Source: Balanoglossus misakiensis | Taxonomy: Eukaryota > Hemichordata | DNA length: 64,000 bases | Direction of reading: 5' to 3' | Assembly: GCA_040954595.2 (NCBI GenBank) | Contig: CM082596.2 | Span: forward strand, 2,294,001-2,358,000 | Part shown: positions 38,317-51,000 of the stretch, piece by piece | Layout of the letters: every line of letters starts with the position of its first letter | Numbering within the stretch: the first letter of the stretch is position 1 | Translations under genes and position numbers: made by a program | Notes under the pieces: model-generated | Databases searched by the model: none | What the model saw: the letters and a program-made list of their open reading frames with translations, nothing else | What the model was told of the DNA's origin: nothing

Positions 38317-38717
38317 AACATATACGTCAAATAGGCATCACATACAAAGACAGCAATGACTTACAATTTATATCATAATCTTTCCAACTTTCACTGTCTT
38401 GAAACAAGGGGGGAGCTATTATGTTAGTTTCACCAACTTCGCAGAAGTAAAAGAACTATCTTTTTTAAGGAAGCGAGATATTCCAATAGTTTCTGTTGAC
38501 TTTTGGTGTTTTACCAAACAATATTACTACTTTTATGACCGATTTTCTTCATTAGCACAGTTGTAGCTATACTGATATTAGCAAAGGGAATGTGTTCTCA
38601 TTTTATCGTGAAGATGACTCCAACTGTGTGATTAGTTTTAGGTTAGCTACTAGTATTTGCAGAGAGGGTTATATTTGCGAAGTGGTGCTATTTGTGGGTG
38701 TAACAATTGAAATATTT

Positions 38718-38855
38718 AGCATGTGTACACATAGACCCTCTCACAGCCCACGGTTCGCTACAAGGCTCTTCACTAAACACGCCCTCAACTGTTTAGCACA
38801 GGAGAACCTGCATGGATGGCGAGAGGGGCTGTGAGAGAGTCTATGTGTACATGCT
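38718..38855. mobile_element. Foldback element with 31-32 bp terminal inverted repeats
   Basis: The left arm (38718-38749, starting AGCATGTGTACACATAGACC) and right arm (38825-38855) are reverse complements with about three differences, separated by about 75 bp. The element is 138 bp and has no coding capacity. This is the form of a miniature inverted-repeat element. Target-site duplication is not obvious beyond the AT-rich flanks. Confidence 0.7.
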
Positions 38856-39557
38856 ATTCTAAGTTTCTTTCCACTGACCTGTATCCAAATTGCCTTTGTA
38901 CTTCCAATTCAATGGGCATTAGTTGCAAAGCTTAGCATCTGTGCAGATTTCCAGATAGTGCCTTCTTGCAGGAAAGTGTTCGCCCGATTTCTGGTGAAAA
39001 AATAAAAGTTCACTTAGTCATGCTGGTTATAAATGCATACATACACACAAGTTATAAAATGAAATCCATTTCTTCGTCTTCTATATCTATGCATGCGTAC
39101 TTAGGGGCTTGTCAGTTTCTTCAGCCTTCAGCATGGGGGGGGGGGTGGATTGTATTTTGTTGATGTCAAAAAGTGGGTAACCCCCCCCCCCCCCCCATAT
39201 GCCAACTTTCAAAACCTTAGCAAATGAATACCAGTGACAATTTGCATATAAGAATACATTTAAATAATTGAAATATGACATGAATTCCAATGAACTAAAG
39301 TCACTAAGATAGTTGAAGGGGTGGGTGTAGGTGGGGCTTTTCCCCTCCCACGTGTAATATAAAGAGCTCGAAAGTGCATTTTGTGGACTCAAAAGCGATT
39401 TTTAGTCCCTCAATCAACATTTCCAAAACAAGGTGATCCCCCATCACCCAATTCCAAAATGGCGTCTTTCCATTATGTATGAACAAGTGCACCGACACAA
39501 GGTATTCCACAGTTTGTACATGATTTGCAAGTTAATAAATTGCTTATATATACTTAC

Positions 39558-39649
39558 GTTTTCAACGCAATACGTCAAAAACTTCTGTGGGGCATCCAAG
39601 GCAACTTTGGTGGGCATTTCAGTCCTAAAATTACCCAATATACCAAGAC
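39558..39649 (-). pseudogene. Orphan duplicated exon of a peptidoglycan recognition protein
   Basis: The minus-strand frame GLGILGNFRTEMPTKVALDA... aligns residue for residue with exon 4 of the neighbouring PGRP gene (40476-40566; [20 protein letters not shown]...), ending YCVEN against YCVEK. The donor is kept (AAACgtaagt), but the base pair at the acceptor is TG in place of AG. I found no flanking PGRP exons. It is therefore a leftover of a tandem paralogue or exon duplication. The reading frame is still open, so the duplication is fairly recent or under constraint. Confidence 0.75.
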
Positions 39650-39666
39650 CATGCAACATACACGCG

Positions 39667-39705
39667 TACCCAGAGTCCTCTGCTTGAAGCAGAGGGCTCT
39701 GGGTA
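39667..39705. repeat. 18-bp-arm hairpin
   Basis: ACCCAGAGTCCTCTGCTT is followed directly by its near-perfect reverse complement GAAGCAGAGGGCTCTGGGT with no loop to speak of. It sits just upstream (in minus-strand sense) of the orphan PGRP exon, where the lost acceptor should be, so it may mark the breakpoint. Confidence 0.7.
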
Positions 39706-39970
39706 ATCGAGGATATACGCACCGGTGAGGGCGTGCGCTGGCTATTGTTTACGCTTACGTCAGTTTTGATGACTAACAAACAACGAAGATTCAGTTCAGT
39801 TTCAGTTGAAAGTATTTTTATTCTTCGCCATACGAAATAACATGGAGAATAAAATAAATGAAAGAACAAAACTCAATACACAGCATGATCAGATATCTTG
39901 GTGAACTATGACAGTATAAAGTTTCGGAGAGGCATGCGATTGTTTGAAGCTTGGAATAACACCCTTTTCT

Positions 39971-41657
39971 TCATTTACTTGGAGGAAAATGATCTCCAGG
40001 TTTCTGTAAAAGATAAAAAAAGTCTTAATTAAAGGCAAATCACGTATGTGCATGTGTATATACAGAAATGATTATGATTACAAGATGTCTTTTCTGTAAA
40101 TTGTGTTTTGAGTACAGGAAGTTTCGTGTTGCAACTTCGCCCCCCCCCCCCCCCCCTTCGATTCTTAAAACTCTCTTACCCAGTGCGGCCAAGTCTGGAT
40201 ATGCTTATACAAAGCTTCTCCGGGACAAACCGTGCCATTTTTAGTTTGACGGTGACCATACAGGGTGTAGTCTGGTGCTAGTCTGTTGCTGCCGAAAGTG
40301 AAAGTTAGAAAGGGGATTACTTCAGGGGAAAGGGGTTTTGTTTAGAAAACAACTCTCATACCTTTTCAAGTAACAGGTATGCTATTTATTCATAAACGAA
40401 AATGAAAGTGAAACCATCCCAGTTTGGAAACTATAATTTTGACAAAGAAATATATATGTCTTTTTAAATGCTTACTTTTCAACGCAGTATTCCAAAAACT
40501 TCTGGGCAGCTTCTAAGGCAGCCTTATTTGGCAAATCATTCACAAAGTTGCCAAGTATACATAGACCTAAAAACAAAGACAAATGATGAAACTTTAATAC
40601 ATACATAAATTGATCAAACTCCACGTGTTTAAATGATTTCAGGTAATTTTCATGCAGGCCTAGATCTTACTCTACCTATGGACTTGGCGTTGTATCCAAT
40701 TGAATGTGCACCCTGGGTATCCCAGCCACGCCCTTCATAGATAAGACCATCTTCACCAACACAAAATGTGTAACCAATATCCCACCACTTCCGACCGTCC
40801 ATGTGGAAATTCTGCAAGATTACAGCAAGATCTCTCTCAGCACTAATCGCCATGACAACCTTGAAATGAACGCATAATGTGTGTAATAATTTCCAAACTG
40901 CATTTTGTGTCTATTTCAAGGTTGTCATGGAGATTAGTGCTGGGGACGCCAATGGTCACTGCTCAAAAGATAATTTCAAGTTGAAGAGGGGTAATTGAGC
41001 ATGCACTGGGATAGTTGTAAACCTACATACCTGTATACTTTTCATTTCTGCACAGCTACTTTCAGAGGTGAAGCATCGACTTCCAGCCGTGTGGTGAAGG
41101 ACCACATAGGGCACGGGCATTGCCATGTCGTCCCTCTCGGCAACGGCTCGTGCTCCCCACCGTGCTCGACTGACGATCTCGACGGACATATCGACAGGTC
41201 TTCTCCACAGCCAGGCAATCAGAAGTGGTACAACTACAAGCAGGAAGGTGGTACAGAAATAAATGAATCGACCCAGTGTGGTGACCGTGTGTAGGCACTG
41301 AATAATGGCAAAGTTCACATTTGCATGTATAAGAGGATTGATTGGTCCATTGTAAGCGTGTTGTGGAGAATTCCCGGTTTTTGGTTTCACTATGACGCCA
41401 AAACAGTATAGAATACGAGCTCATTCAAATTATTCAGTGCTTTTTAGCTTCGGGGGTTTCCCCTTGTACATGTAATCCGGGGTTTTCCCATGAATAGTAT
41501 CTCTATAGAGGGTCAGTGTCCAAGGCAAATTCCCCCGAACTGCAGCATGAGATTCGCAGAATTGTTCAGGGTCAGTGATCCTACCTGTGGTCGTTAATAG
41601 TTTGAAATACCTATGTGTAGGGTCCTGGAACAGTACAGATGTGCAGTCTTGTCCCAC
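39971..41657 (-). CDS. Membrane-anchored peptidoglycan recognition protein (predicted amidase)
   Basis: Exons: 41585-41657, 41031-41389, 40676-40811, 40476-40566, 40180-40288, 39971-40003; phases agree, 266 aa. The PGRP/amidase_2 domain is clear: VVLHHTAG (about 120-127), [53 protein letters not shown], ending [15 protein letters not shown]. His, Tyr, His and Cys needed for zinc-dependent N-acetylmuramoyl-L-alanine amidase activity are all present (the CPG Cys is not Ser), so it is predicted to cleave peptidoglycan. Before the domain there is no signal peptide but a single hydrophobic segment (about 66-86, [21 protein letters not shown]) followed by RR, suggesting a type II membrane protein. 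The first exon ([10 protein letters not shown]...) is inferred: its phase and donor fit the acceptor at 41390, and the second exon has no ATG of its own before the membrane segment. AATAAA at 39817-39822. Confidence 0.88.
40140..40157. repeat. Poly-C tract
   Basis: A run of about 17 C in the last PGRP intron, 22 bp past the exon 40180-40288 donor. Similar tracts lie near 9805, 10890, 39126, 39181, 51111 and 51327. Confidence 0.85.
40839..40941. mobile_element. Foldback element in PGRP intron 2
   Basis: The left arm 40839-40868 (AGCACTAATCGCCATGACAA...) and right arm 40912-40941 are reverse complements with one or two mismatches over 30 bp, around a loop of about 43 bp. The element starts 28 bp upstream (in transcript sense) of the exon that begins at 40811. 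It has no coding content and is likely a miniature inverted-repeat insertion. Confidence 0.7.
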
Positions 41658-42070
41658 ATGATTAGGTTTTATGAGAGCTGTGTTAGTAAGGTGACCTATT
41701 TAAACTACGGACACAAAGAGGGCACACACAAACTGATGATACAAACGAAGACAGTAGTGGAACGAACTATCATATTATTTATTCATATATCAAAAATAAG
41801 TACATCTACCATAAACAGTAGAAGTTAATTATTTGATTACATTTTGTTGCATAATTATATAAAGTAAATGTTGCTAGATTTTGATTTCCTGATGGAAAAT
41901 GACAAAAAAGTCATCACTCATTCTATAAACAGGCCAGCTGGCGTAGCGTACACATCATCGTGATGTATGGCTGCCTTCAGGTAAATCTGAAACGTAGTTT
42001 GCATTAAGGAAAAATAATCATTGCATCTGAACTTCATTGGAAATTCAATGGACATCTGTCCTTCAAAGTA

Positions 42071-45000
42071 TCAATTGAGCACTGCATCAAAGGATATGAG
42101 TCCACTGTCTTGCAAATAGGTGAGTAATTTCTTCAATGGAGTGTACTGAGATAGTGTAGTGACACTTCCTATCATGATCAGTTTGTGTTTGGCTCGGGTT
42201 ACAGCCACGTTCAGCCGTCTCACATCTTGAAGGATTCCAAAACCCTGGATAAGACAAAATGTGAATGACAGAAAACAACAAAAAGCATGTTCGGCTCGAT
42301 GTTGTGATAGAAGTATGCACATGTTATGCTCATCTATAGGCCGTGAGTTGGTCTAACAACCAGTGATTACATATTCCAGCGAAAAGTATCAAGAGAAACC
42401 AAAATTATGTGAACCAGTTTCACCTTTGACACATGACCTCCTGACCTCTCACCTTTGAGACATTTTCCTCTTCTTCCGAACTCCTTACAAACGACACAAT
42501 AATGACATCTTTGTCTCTTCCTTGGTATTTGTCCACCGTATTCACTTCCAGCTGATCTTGATGTCTGAGACTTGACACCTGACTCGCTATCAACCGACAC
42601 TGTTGTCTGTACGGCGCTATCACACCAATATGACTGAAATCACAGCCACTCTACAAAAGAAGACACACGAGGTGAATCTTGTCAGTAAATCCTGGGGCAC
42701 AGCTAGCCCTCAACAATTAATAACACTGTATACTTACTTTGTGCAGAGCCTCTGCCAACATACAGACAAGGTTACTTTCAGTTTCATTCACAAGACTGTG
42801 GTACACTTCTTGATGTCTTGCTGGTAACTAAAGTGAACACAAAAAATGTACTCATGATTAAAATTCATTCTCAGTGGCAAAAGAATACACCGTCTTTAAC
42901 TCACAATACTATGCTTTAAGGAATATCTTCATACTGTGAATTACCTACCTTGTCTGTGTTCAGGAAACAAACTGGCAACTCTGGATTTATTGCTGTTACT
43001 AACCATGACTGAGATAGCATTACGGCACCGAGTGACTTAAATAAAAAAGACAGATCATTATTACTCCTAACACAACTTGTCTGTTTTCTGCACCATGATT
43101 GGTTGAAGCGTAGTCATGTGGGCAAGCGTGTCACATTTGCACTGAGTGCTTGATTGGACAAACAAATTTGTTTAACTGTTGCCCAGCTGGGCAACAGTTC
43201 TGACAACTGATACAAGGCACACACATGTGCACATTCACTCACCAGCTTGTAGGCACCATAATCTGGCAGCACCAACAAACCATTAGCAATCTGATCATTG
43301 CCACATTTCAGTTTACCATCATATATCAAGGTGTTACTGATCTCCATAATGCTTGCGTTCATTCTGTACTGCATACACAGATCAGTTGTGGCACTTTCAT
43401 GACATGTCAGTCTCTGAAATAAACTCTCATCCATCCCCATTTCCCTAAAAACAAACAGAAATGACATAATATTTATAGATGTTGCCAAAAGAAACAATAT
43501 TTATTGCAGACCAACTGCCATAATCTATGAAGTTCAATCGTTCAGTACAATACAATACAATACAATACAATACAATACAACAAAATACAGTACAGTACAA
43601 CACAGTCTGTATTTGTAAAGTATATGCATTGTCACAATACCCTTGGAATTCCAAGCCATCCATAATCTTACCTGGCTTTGTGGCTCTGCACCAATGGAGG
43701 CAGCTGTCTGTGATCTCCCACCAACACGAAGCGATCAGCACACAAGAGTGGGCCGACACAAACCATCTGTCCAATCTGAGACGCCTCGTCCACAATACAG
43801 ATATCAAACCGCCGTCTTGAAAATAGAACGTGCTTGATTCCCAGACAGGTAGATGCTACAATGGGCTGAAATTGAATTTGCAATGTTAGATGTTGGTTTG
43901 TGTATATTGTCATGTTTCCCTGAGTACAAGCAAACAAACTGTCATGTGATGTATAGAACACCATACCTTCGATTTGTAGAGATTTTCCAATTCTTCAACA
44001 CTTTCACATTCTTTGCTCAGACTGTAATCACTGTAGTCTGCCAGTTCTGGGTGAATTTTATTGATGGCACCCACTCGCAGGAAATCTATGCCATACTGAC
44101 AAAGAAAACATACATGTATGTTATGATTTTGGTTCCAGAAGCCAGAAGTTTGTGTCAATAAAGAATTGACCCTCAAACAACCACACTTTGGTTCTGCCCT
44201 ATTGTGACATGGACCAGTGCATTTGGAAACAGGGGTGAAAGGGTTATTTCAATACTTACATTCTTCAGTTTGAGCAGGATGTTGTCCACTGCTGAGTGAG
44301 TGTAACTTGTCAACAATATCGACATCTTACAGGCAATCAGAACTCGGACTAAATTAACAATTGTGGTGGTTTTACCTGTAAAAGAAGACAGTTTACCATC
44401 ACACAATTTAAAATTCATTTTGTCTGGTTTCACTAACAATATGGTCCAACGACATTGTATACCAATACGATAGCATTCAAATAAAACCTAATGCATACAA
44501 AATACACCATACTTACCAGTTCCTGGCATTCCTACAATCAAACTGTGAGTTTTACACTTCAAGACATTAGTTATAGCTCTCTTCTGGTCACTGTTGGAAG
44601 TCTTTAAGATATCTTGTACTGAAATTATAAAGTATATATTAATATCAGTCCATCCAAGATCATACCAGTATTACACATTTCTGAGATAACAATATGAAGT
44701 CACCTTGAGATCAATAGACAATATTTGATCACACCTACCTGACTTCAATTGTTGACTTGGTACAATGGATGATATTTCCCCGTCAGAAAAATCTGGTCTC
44801 TTGAGTTTGATGATCAAGTCGCTCAGATTAACACTGTCAAAAGTACAGAGAGGAAAGATGAAGTGTTCTTTCCCAATTAGATACCACTTAAACTAACAAT
44901 AAGATGGCCCAGTGTTCAAGGTTGCCAAGGTTGTTTGTACAGGCTGTCTGATGTGTCTGTAGCCTGATTTAACCTTAGCTATTGTATGTGAAAAGGGAAG

Positions 45001-48000
45001 ATTGTAAAAACAAGTTTTTTACCTGTGCTGGTTTGATGATAAAAGTTGAGCAAGGTTGTTAAGACTTGATGTCATGACGCTGTATCCTTCATCTTTGTCC
45101 AAGCGATACACTGTAGAGTCTCTGTCATAGAAGATGCCTAGATCTCTGACAAAGGAATGAAAAATAAAAAAGACATTCTTAATTCACTGCTGTCACAATC
45201 CAGTACATGTAATAAAGTTTGCTGGGAAGAGATATCTTACTATCTCTCACAATATCGTTAAAGTGCTACATACTGCACATATCTAACCATCACCATAGGC
45301 AGTAGCATTCTACTATACATCACTTACTTCTCTGTTACTATAGTAATGGTTTTGTCATCAATGTCGGTGACGATTCCAAAACACAAAGCGATCCTGCTGA
45401 GGTCCTGTAAACTGATGGCAAGTCTGTCACCAACGCCGATTCCAACGCTGTTGATGGGCTGTGAACTTATCAGCTGTGAACTGTCAACAGAAGAAAACAG
45501 AAAAGTACCACTGAGACTGGAACCATAGAGAACTGACATGTCTTCTACATTTTAAATTACCAGTGGCCCCAAATGTTTCACTGTAATATTTATTTTCACT
45601 TACCATGACTGTTGACCATGTCTACAAAACACACAGATGTACTGTCCATCAATACTCTTGTTCACCGGTCCATATATCATCATGTCTCCCATACACTGGC
45701 CACTCAGTTCTCTGAAATGAAATTTTGAAAATATCAAATATTTCATATTTGTTGTTAAAATACATCAAATGCAATATACTGCATAACAAAAAATAAGTGT
45801 TACCTTTGCTGTACGGATTTCTTCCAAAACACACCTTTCTTCATTGCATGCATTTCAAGCCTACAGAGTGTGTACCACTTCATAAAATACTCCAAGTGGA
45901 TTGCCTCCAAATGTCCAACTTCATCCCATATTTCTCGGATTACATCAGATACTGGCATTTTTTCCTTCTCTATGGTTCTGGATACAATAGAAGATAATGA
46001 ATCTTTACATTATTATAGCTGTGAAAATGAGAAAATGACGGTGTTCAAAAATCTTCACTTCAAAAATGAACAGGCTCATCAGATGTAAAGCATACCTGTA
46101 CACAAGGGCACATTTCTGGAGTTGTGGACAGTGACGACACGTGAAGTCATCTTCTATCATTTCAGGAAACATTTCGGACTGGTCCTCGTCTACTTTCTTG
46201 TTCAGATAATATGCCAGTTTATTACGGAGATTTAACAATTCTGAGGGAAATGAAATACAAGTGTTTCTGTTAGCGACAGCTGTAGTGAAAGGGTTAAGAG
46301 ACAGATTCATAGTATCTGAAATGATAATTGTTACCTCTCTTATCCATGTGATTGGCTGGAACAGACATCATTGCTCCATTCTTCAAATACAGCAACAGAC
46401 CCAGACCACTGTCAGGTTTTACAATTTCTGATAACATCAAACTGTACAAAATCAGCTGAAATACAAATTGAGAGAATTATTGAGTAAAATTGTCGTAAAC
46501 AGTCAACTGAAAACCAGGTACAGTACATGTTATACACAGAACACATGTACAATAGGTGAACAGGACAATTCCTGATTATTCGTGACTGAAATCTGCATCA
46601 GAACTGCAAATGAAGACATCGCATCATCTGAAAAAAAAACCCACAGCACTGACATAAGAAGATTGACGAGAAATACCTGACTTCTGTGTTCCACTGAGTT
46701 TGTTGGTTTACCCGTCTTTAACTCCAATGGTAGGATAAATGTGTCTGCCCTGTTACTGACTGTCCCTCCTCTGTGAATCTGCAAGTGATTCAGCAGACAT
46801 GCAAGGATTCAATTTTCTCAGTTGGGCAAAAGTATGTTTAAAAAAGAGAACAAATCTTCAGCAATTAATCCACTTCATTTCTTTGATCTGTACACTACAC
46901 CCTCTCATCAGAACACACACCTTGACTTCAGCTGTGATGTCAATCTTTCCTTTGATTCCCCATTGTGGACTCCACATGTTGTCTTCTATATCTCTGATAT
47001 CCGATACACAAATCTTGTGTGTCTTGGATTTATTTTCACCAGGGCTACAAAAATCAAACAAGGCTTACTTGAAAATGGTATGAAGCTCAACACACAGGCT
47101 GCAGATTAATAAATCTATCAATCACTATTTCAGTTGAACAAATTGAAGAGCACAAATCAAACCCTACAGTATTTATTACTCACAATTTGATATCCATCTT
47201 GGATTTTTCTGTCGGAGTTGGTTGCAGGTAGACCTTTGCCCATTCTTCCATTGGAGTCAAGTATGGTTCAACCATATCAAGCATTTCAGATTCTTGTATT
47301 CCAAGGACATACCTGTCAGAAAGCAAGAGAGGACAATAATCACAACTTTGGTACTTTTTTACATTTATGATACTTGAGTATTTTATAAGACACTGAGTTG
47401 CGCTTAGCATTTTTCTGTTCAGATACTTACATATTGTTCAAATGTGGTTGCTTGGCAATTGTCGTCATGACAATATTACTTAAAGCTTGCTTGCTGAATG
47501 TTCTTGTCACTATGGCCTGAAAAACACAAGTTGTACATTCATTAATTTAACTCCTTTGATTGCATGGGAAAAACAAATATAGAGTTTTGGGCAGATTCAT
47601 GTGGTTGTATTGGTATGTCAAAATACACCTATCATGTTTCTGACATGGACGTACCTGTTGGAAGACCTCATGAAGGAGGGTACCACAGGCCATGGCTTTA
47701 CTACTGAAATCAGAACCCTGAAATGTAAAAAAAAAATAGTGTGATGAAATAATTTCAGTAAACATTACCAGTGCCCATTAAATGAAGGTGTTACAGGAGT
47801 GTGATTACTTGGATTGTCTTGTGGTGTGCTCTTCACAGTACATACACTGTGCATTAAGCACTAGACTTAATTACAAGGTACTCTAAAATACAACACAGGT
47901 CTTACCTTGAATATTTCACTCAAAACTGACCTGTTAAACAATAATAACATGAAATGTTATCAGCAACCTTTTATCAGATCAAACCAACTTGTACAGAAGA

Positions 48001-51000
48001 TCAAAAAGTCAAAACTTCTTTGAGGGTAGAAAGTCTCACGTAACTTCAAATCAATAAATATTCACTAAATATTGACTGCCATACTATGGCATAGTAGTAC
48101 ACAAACACTATAATGGTCCCCATTACACATACCTTCTTTGGCATCGAATGCTGGATGCAATATTGGTACCAGTCAACAGTAAATCTGGTTCAACCAACAC
48201 ATAGTTCTTCTCTTGGTCAATGATGCATGTACCACTCATATCAAACTCTCCATGGACACATATGGTGCTGCCAATGTCAACTAGTGTACTGGCCCTGAAA
48301 CCGTGTCACAAGGGAATAAAACTTTTAAAAAGTGGAATAACTACTACTTAGTACTTGGCAGACACTGTAACTGTCTAGTCTATGCTACCTTTTGTACTTG
48401 AATACTACACAGACATAGCAGAGTAAGCGTTCCCTTACCATATTCCTTTCAGTACCACTGTCTTCTCTGTGTTGGCATCATGTGACAAGGAAACTGTCAG
48501 AGTCAGCTGACTGCAATCAAGAGTCAAAGCTTTATCAAATATACTATCATAATTGATGCAATGTGATGTAGGCTGACGTGATGTGATGTGATGATGTGAC
48601 GGCGTGTGGTATGGTGAAGCCCTTCCACCAAGAAATGCAAATCAACATATTCAGATCAACATCCTTACCCTGGTTTGTATTCACTCTGTATCACTTTGTA
48701 ACGATTACGAAGAAAAGATGGCCACTGACTTTGCGTCAACGTATATCCACTTGTATCAAGGCAACTGATGTTACCCTGGAGATGAAAGAAAAAATAGAGC
48801 ATGTCTGATAACTATTTTGATAGCTGTGAATTTTGCTCATGATTCGCCATCTCAACTGCAACAAAAGTTATGATTTTTTCCAAATTTTACACTGACGCGA
48901 GCAAGTTCCCTCAAAATTGAAAACACTACATGATGATGTACCTTATGTTTGACTGGAGTGTTGGCAGTTCCTTCAAGTCCGTCCATATCCAGTGCTGCTA
49001 ACATGGATTCATTCAATGAACCCCACAGCTCTGACATGCTACTTTCCGACGAAAGTTGAGATGATATTTCGCTCTGCTCCATCTTATTCTCATCAATGGT
49101 ATCCAAGGGTATCATTGTTCCATTGTGGTGATCAAGACTTGCAGAATCAAGACTCTGACTTGTGTCAGCAGCTGTAGCTGTTGATATACAAGCCTCTGTG
49201 AATGATTCCTTCCCTTCCTCAAGGCTGACTGTGACATCCATGTCTTCCAAGAGGGACCTCGCAGACTGCCGTCGCGGTGTGCTTTCCTGTGACTCTTTGC
49301 CCCTACACTGCAATTCCACAGCCTGTTTCTTCTTGCAAGGTGATATACCTTTCAGTGGGGACCTCTTCCCTAGAACCGCACCAGTCCAGGAAACAAACCG
49401 ATGTTTGTGCTGCCCTGCGTTTCTTTTACTCCCGGGTGGTGTCTTCTTCTTCAGTTTCACAGATTTCCACTTCACTTCATTGGTTGCAGATTTCAATGGT
49501 ACGTTCTCAGTCAGATACCCCTCTAATACATCCAAATCTTCCATTGTCACATCACTGGTGTCCATGGCAACACTTGCAGAACTGCATCCGCCATCTTGGT
49601 CAGAGGTTTCGACATTTTCTTTCTCAGATTTGGAGCTTTCATCATCTTCTCCCGCAAGAGCTGCCTGCATATCATCATCATGCTCTTTGCCGCCACCTAA
49701 ATTTCCAGTAAATGACCACTTATTTTTGAAAGGAGAAACCTGTTTTTTAAGGTTGGAACTGGAAACTGGTTTCTTACCATCTCTGAATAACCTGGGCGCT
49801 GCAACTCCTTTACCTGCACTGACTGGCTGTTTATATTTCTTGGGAAACTTCACACTTCTATTCCAAATCAGTGGTACTTCTTTTGATACACCTTGGCTGG
49901 GATTATCTTCGTTCTGTCTTTTCAAACCTGTCATTCTGAAAGGATTTCGACTTCCTTTCGTGTTTCCCAAAATGTGGTGGTTTCCAATTCTCTCTTTCTT
50001 AAGGGGTCTTTTCTCATCTGGCGTGCATGGTATAATCTCATCGTCCAGCGTTGTGTCTTCCCCATCAAACAGAAAAGAATCGTCCAGTGGTGTGGATCCC
50101 CCTGCAGACAGAATGGAATCATCCAGTTTGGTATTGATCACTTCCTTCTTGTCAGGAGTTTCTGGTATGGAGAACTTCTGGTTACCTGGTTGTTGATTTA
50201 CACTGGTCTTTCCCTGTTGGCTTGGTCTGCTACTTTTTCTAAAGGTGTCATCATCATCACCATGGGTTTCTATGGTTTTAGATGTAGACACACTCAGTTG
50301 TTTTCTTGGATGTTGGAGTTCTCTGCTGGGTTTCCATTTGGTCGACTTGGTTACGTCTTGAAAATCATCATCATCATCATCGTCATTGGTTTTTGATGCA
50401 TTTTTGTCTGGTCTCTCAGTCACAACTACAAAAAATAAAACCATACAAACGAAATATCATATTGATCATCATACAATGTACACCACATGTTGATAGTAAC
50501 TTTCCTGGGGGAAAACATTACATCATTGAAGTAACATGACTACATACATATGCTAATCATACCTGACTTAGATCTCGAGGGCTCGCCAAGTGTCGTGAAT
50601 AGTTTACTCGTGGGCTTAGGTTCATCTTTCTGTGGAGAGATTAGAGAATGTGGCATATAGTATATGACAGAACTTCATGACCTCTGTGCGTGATCGGTAC
50701 AGTATAGAAGTTATTTTCATGAGTGTTGCGGTGTATTCTGTTGATTTTTTTAAAGAGCGAAGCAAGTAAAAATACGGCAGAATACAGCGCATCACGAAAT
50801 TTTAAATTAACAGCTTGAGAGTTCGGCTCACCTTTTTCCCAAAATATTGTAATATTGAAGAATTATTGCTGGGTTGTCGAGACGCCTGAAAGTTAAATAA
50901 AATTAATCATTGTTATACTTATAAAACAGTATACATATGAAAATGGTGATCATGCAAGTAACTAACACTAGTACCAGTAAAAGTTAATTGCAAAAGTAAA

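Larger units (their letters stand above)
38317..39970. other. Receptor 3' UTR and repeat-rich spacer
   Basis: AATAAA at 39001 can end the receptor transcript. The spacer holds a foldback element (38718-38855), two homopolymer tracts (poly-G near 39126, poly-C 39181-39196), an orphan PGRP exon (39558-39649), a hairpin (39667-39705), and at its right end the 3' UTR of the PGRP gene (minus-strand AATAAA at 39817-39822). Confidence 0.6.

Noticed and set aside
49162-50196. 344-aa open frame on the plus strand opposite DNA2 exon 4
   Set aside because: It is the antisense shadow of a long, open, Ser/Asp-rich coding exon; no domain, no splice or promoter logic, and the minus frame joins perfectly to the rest of DNA2.
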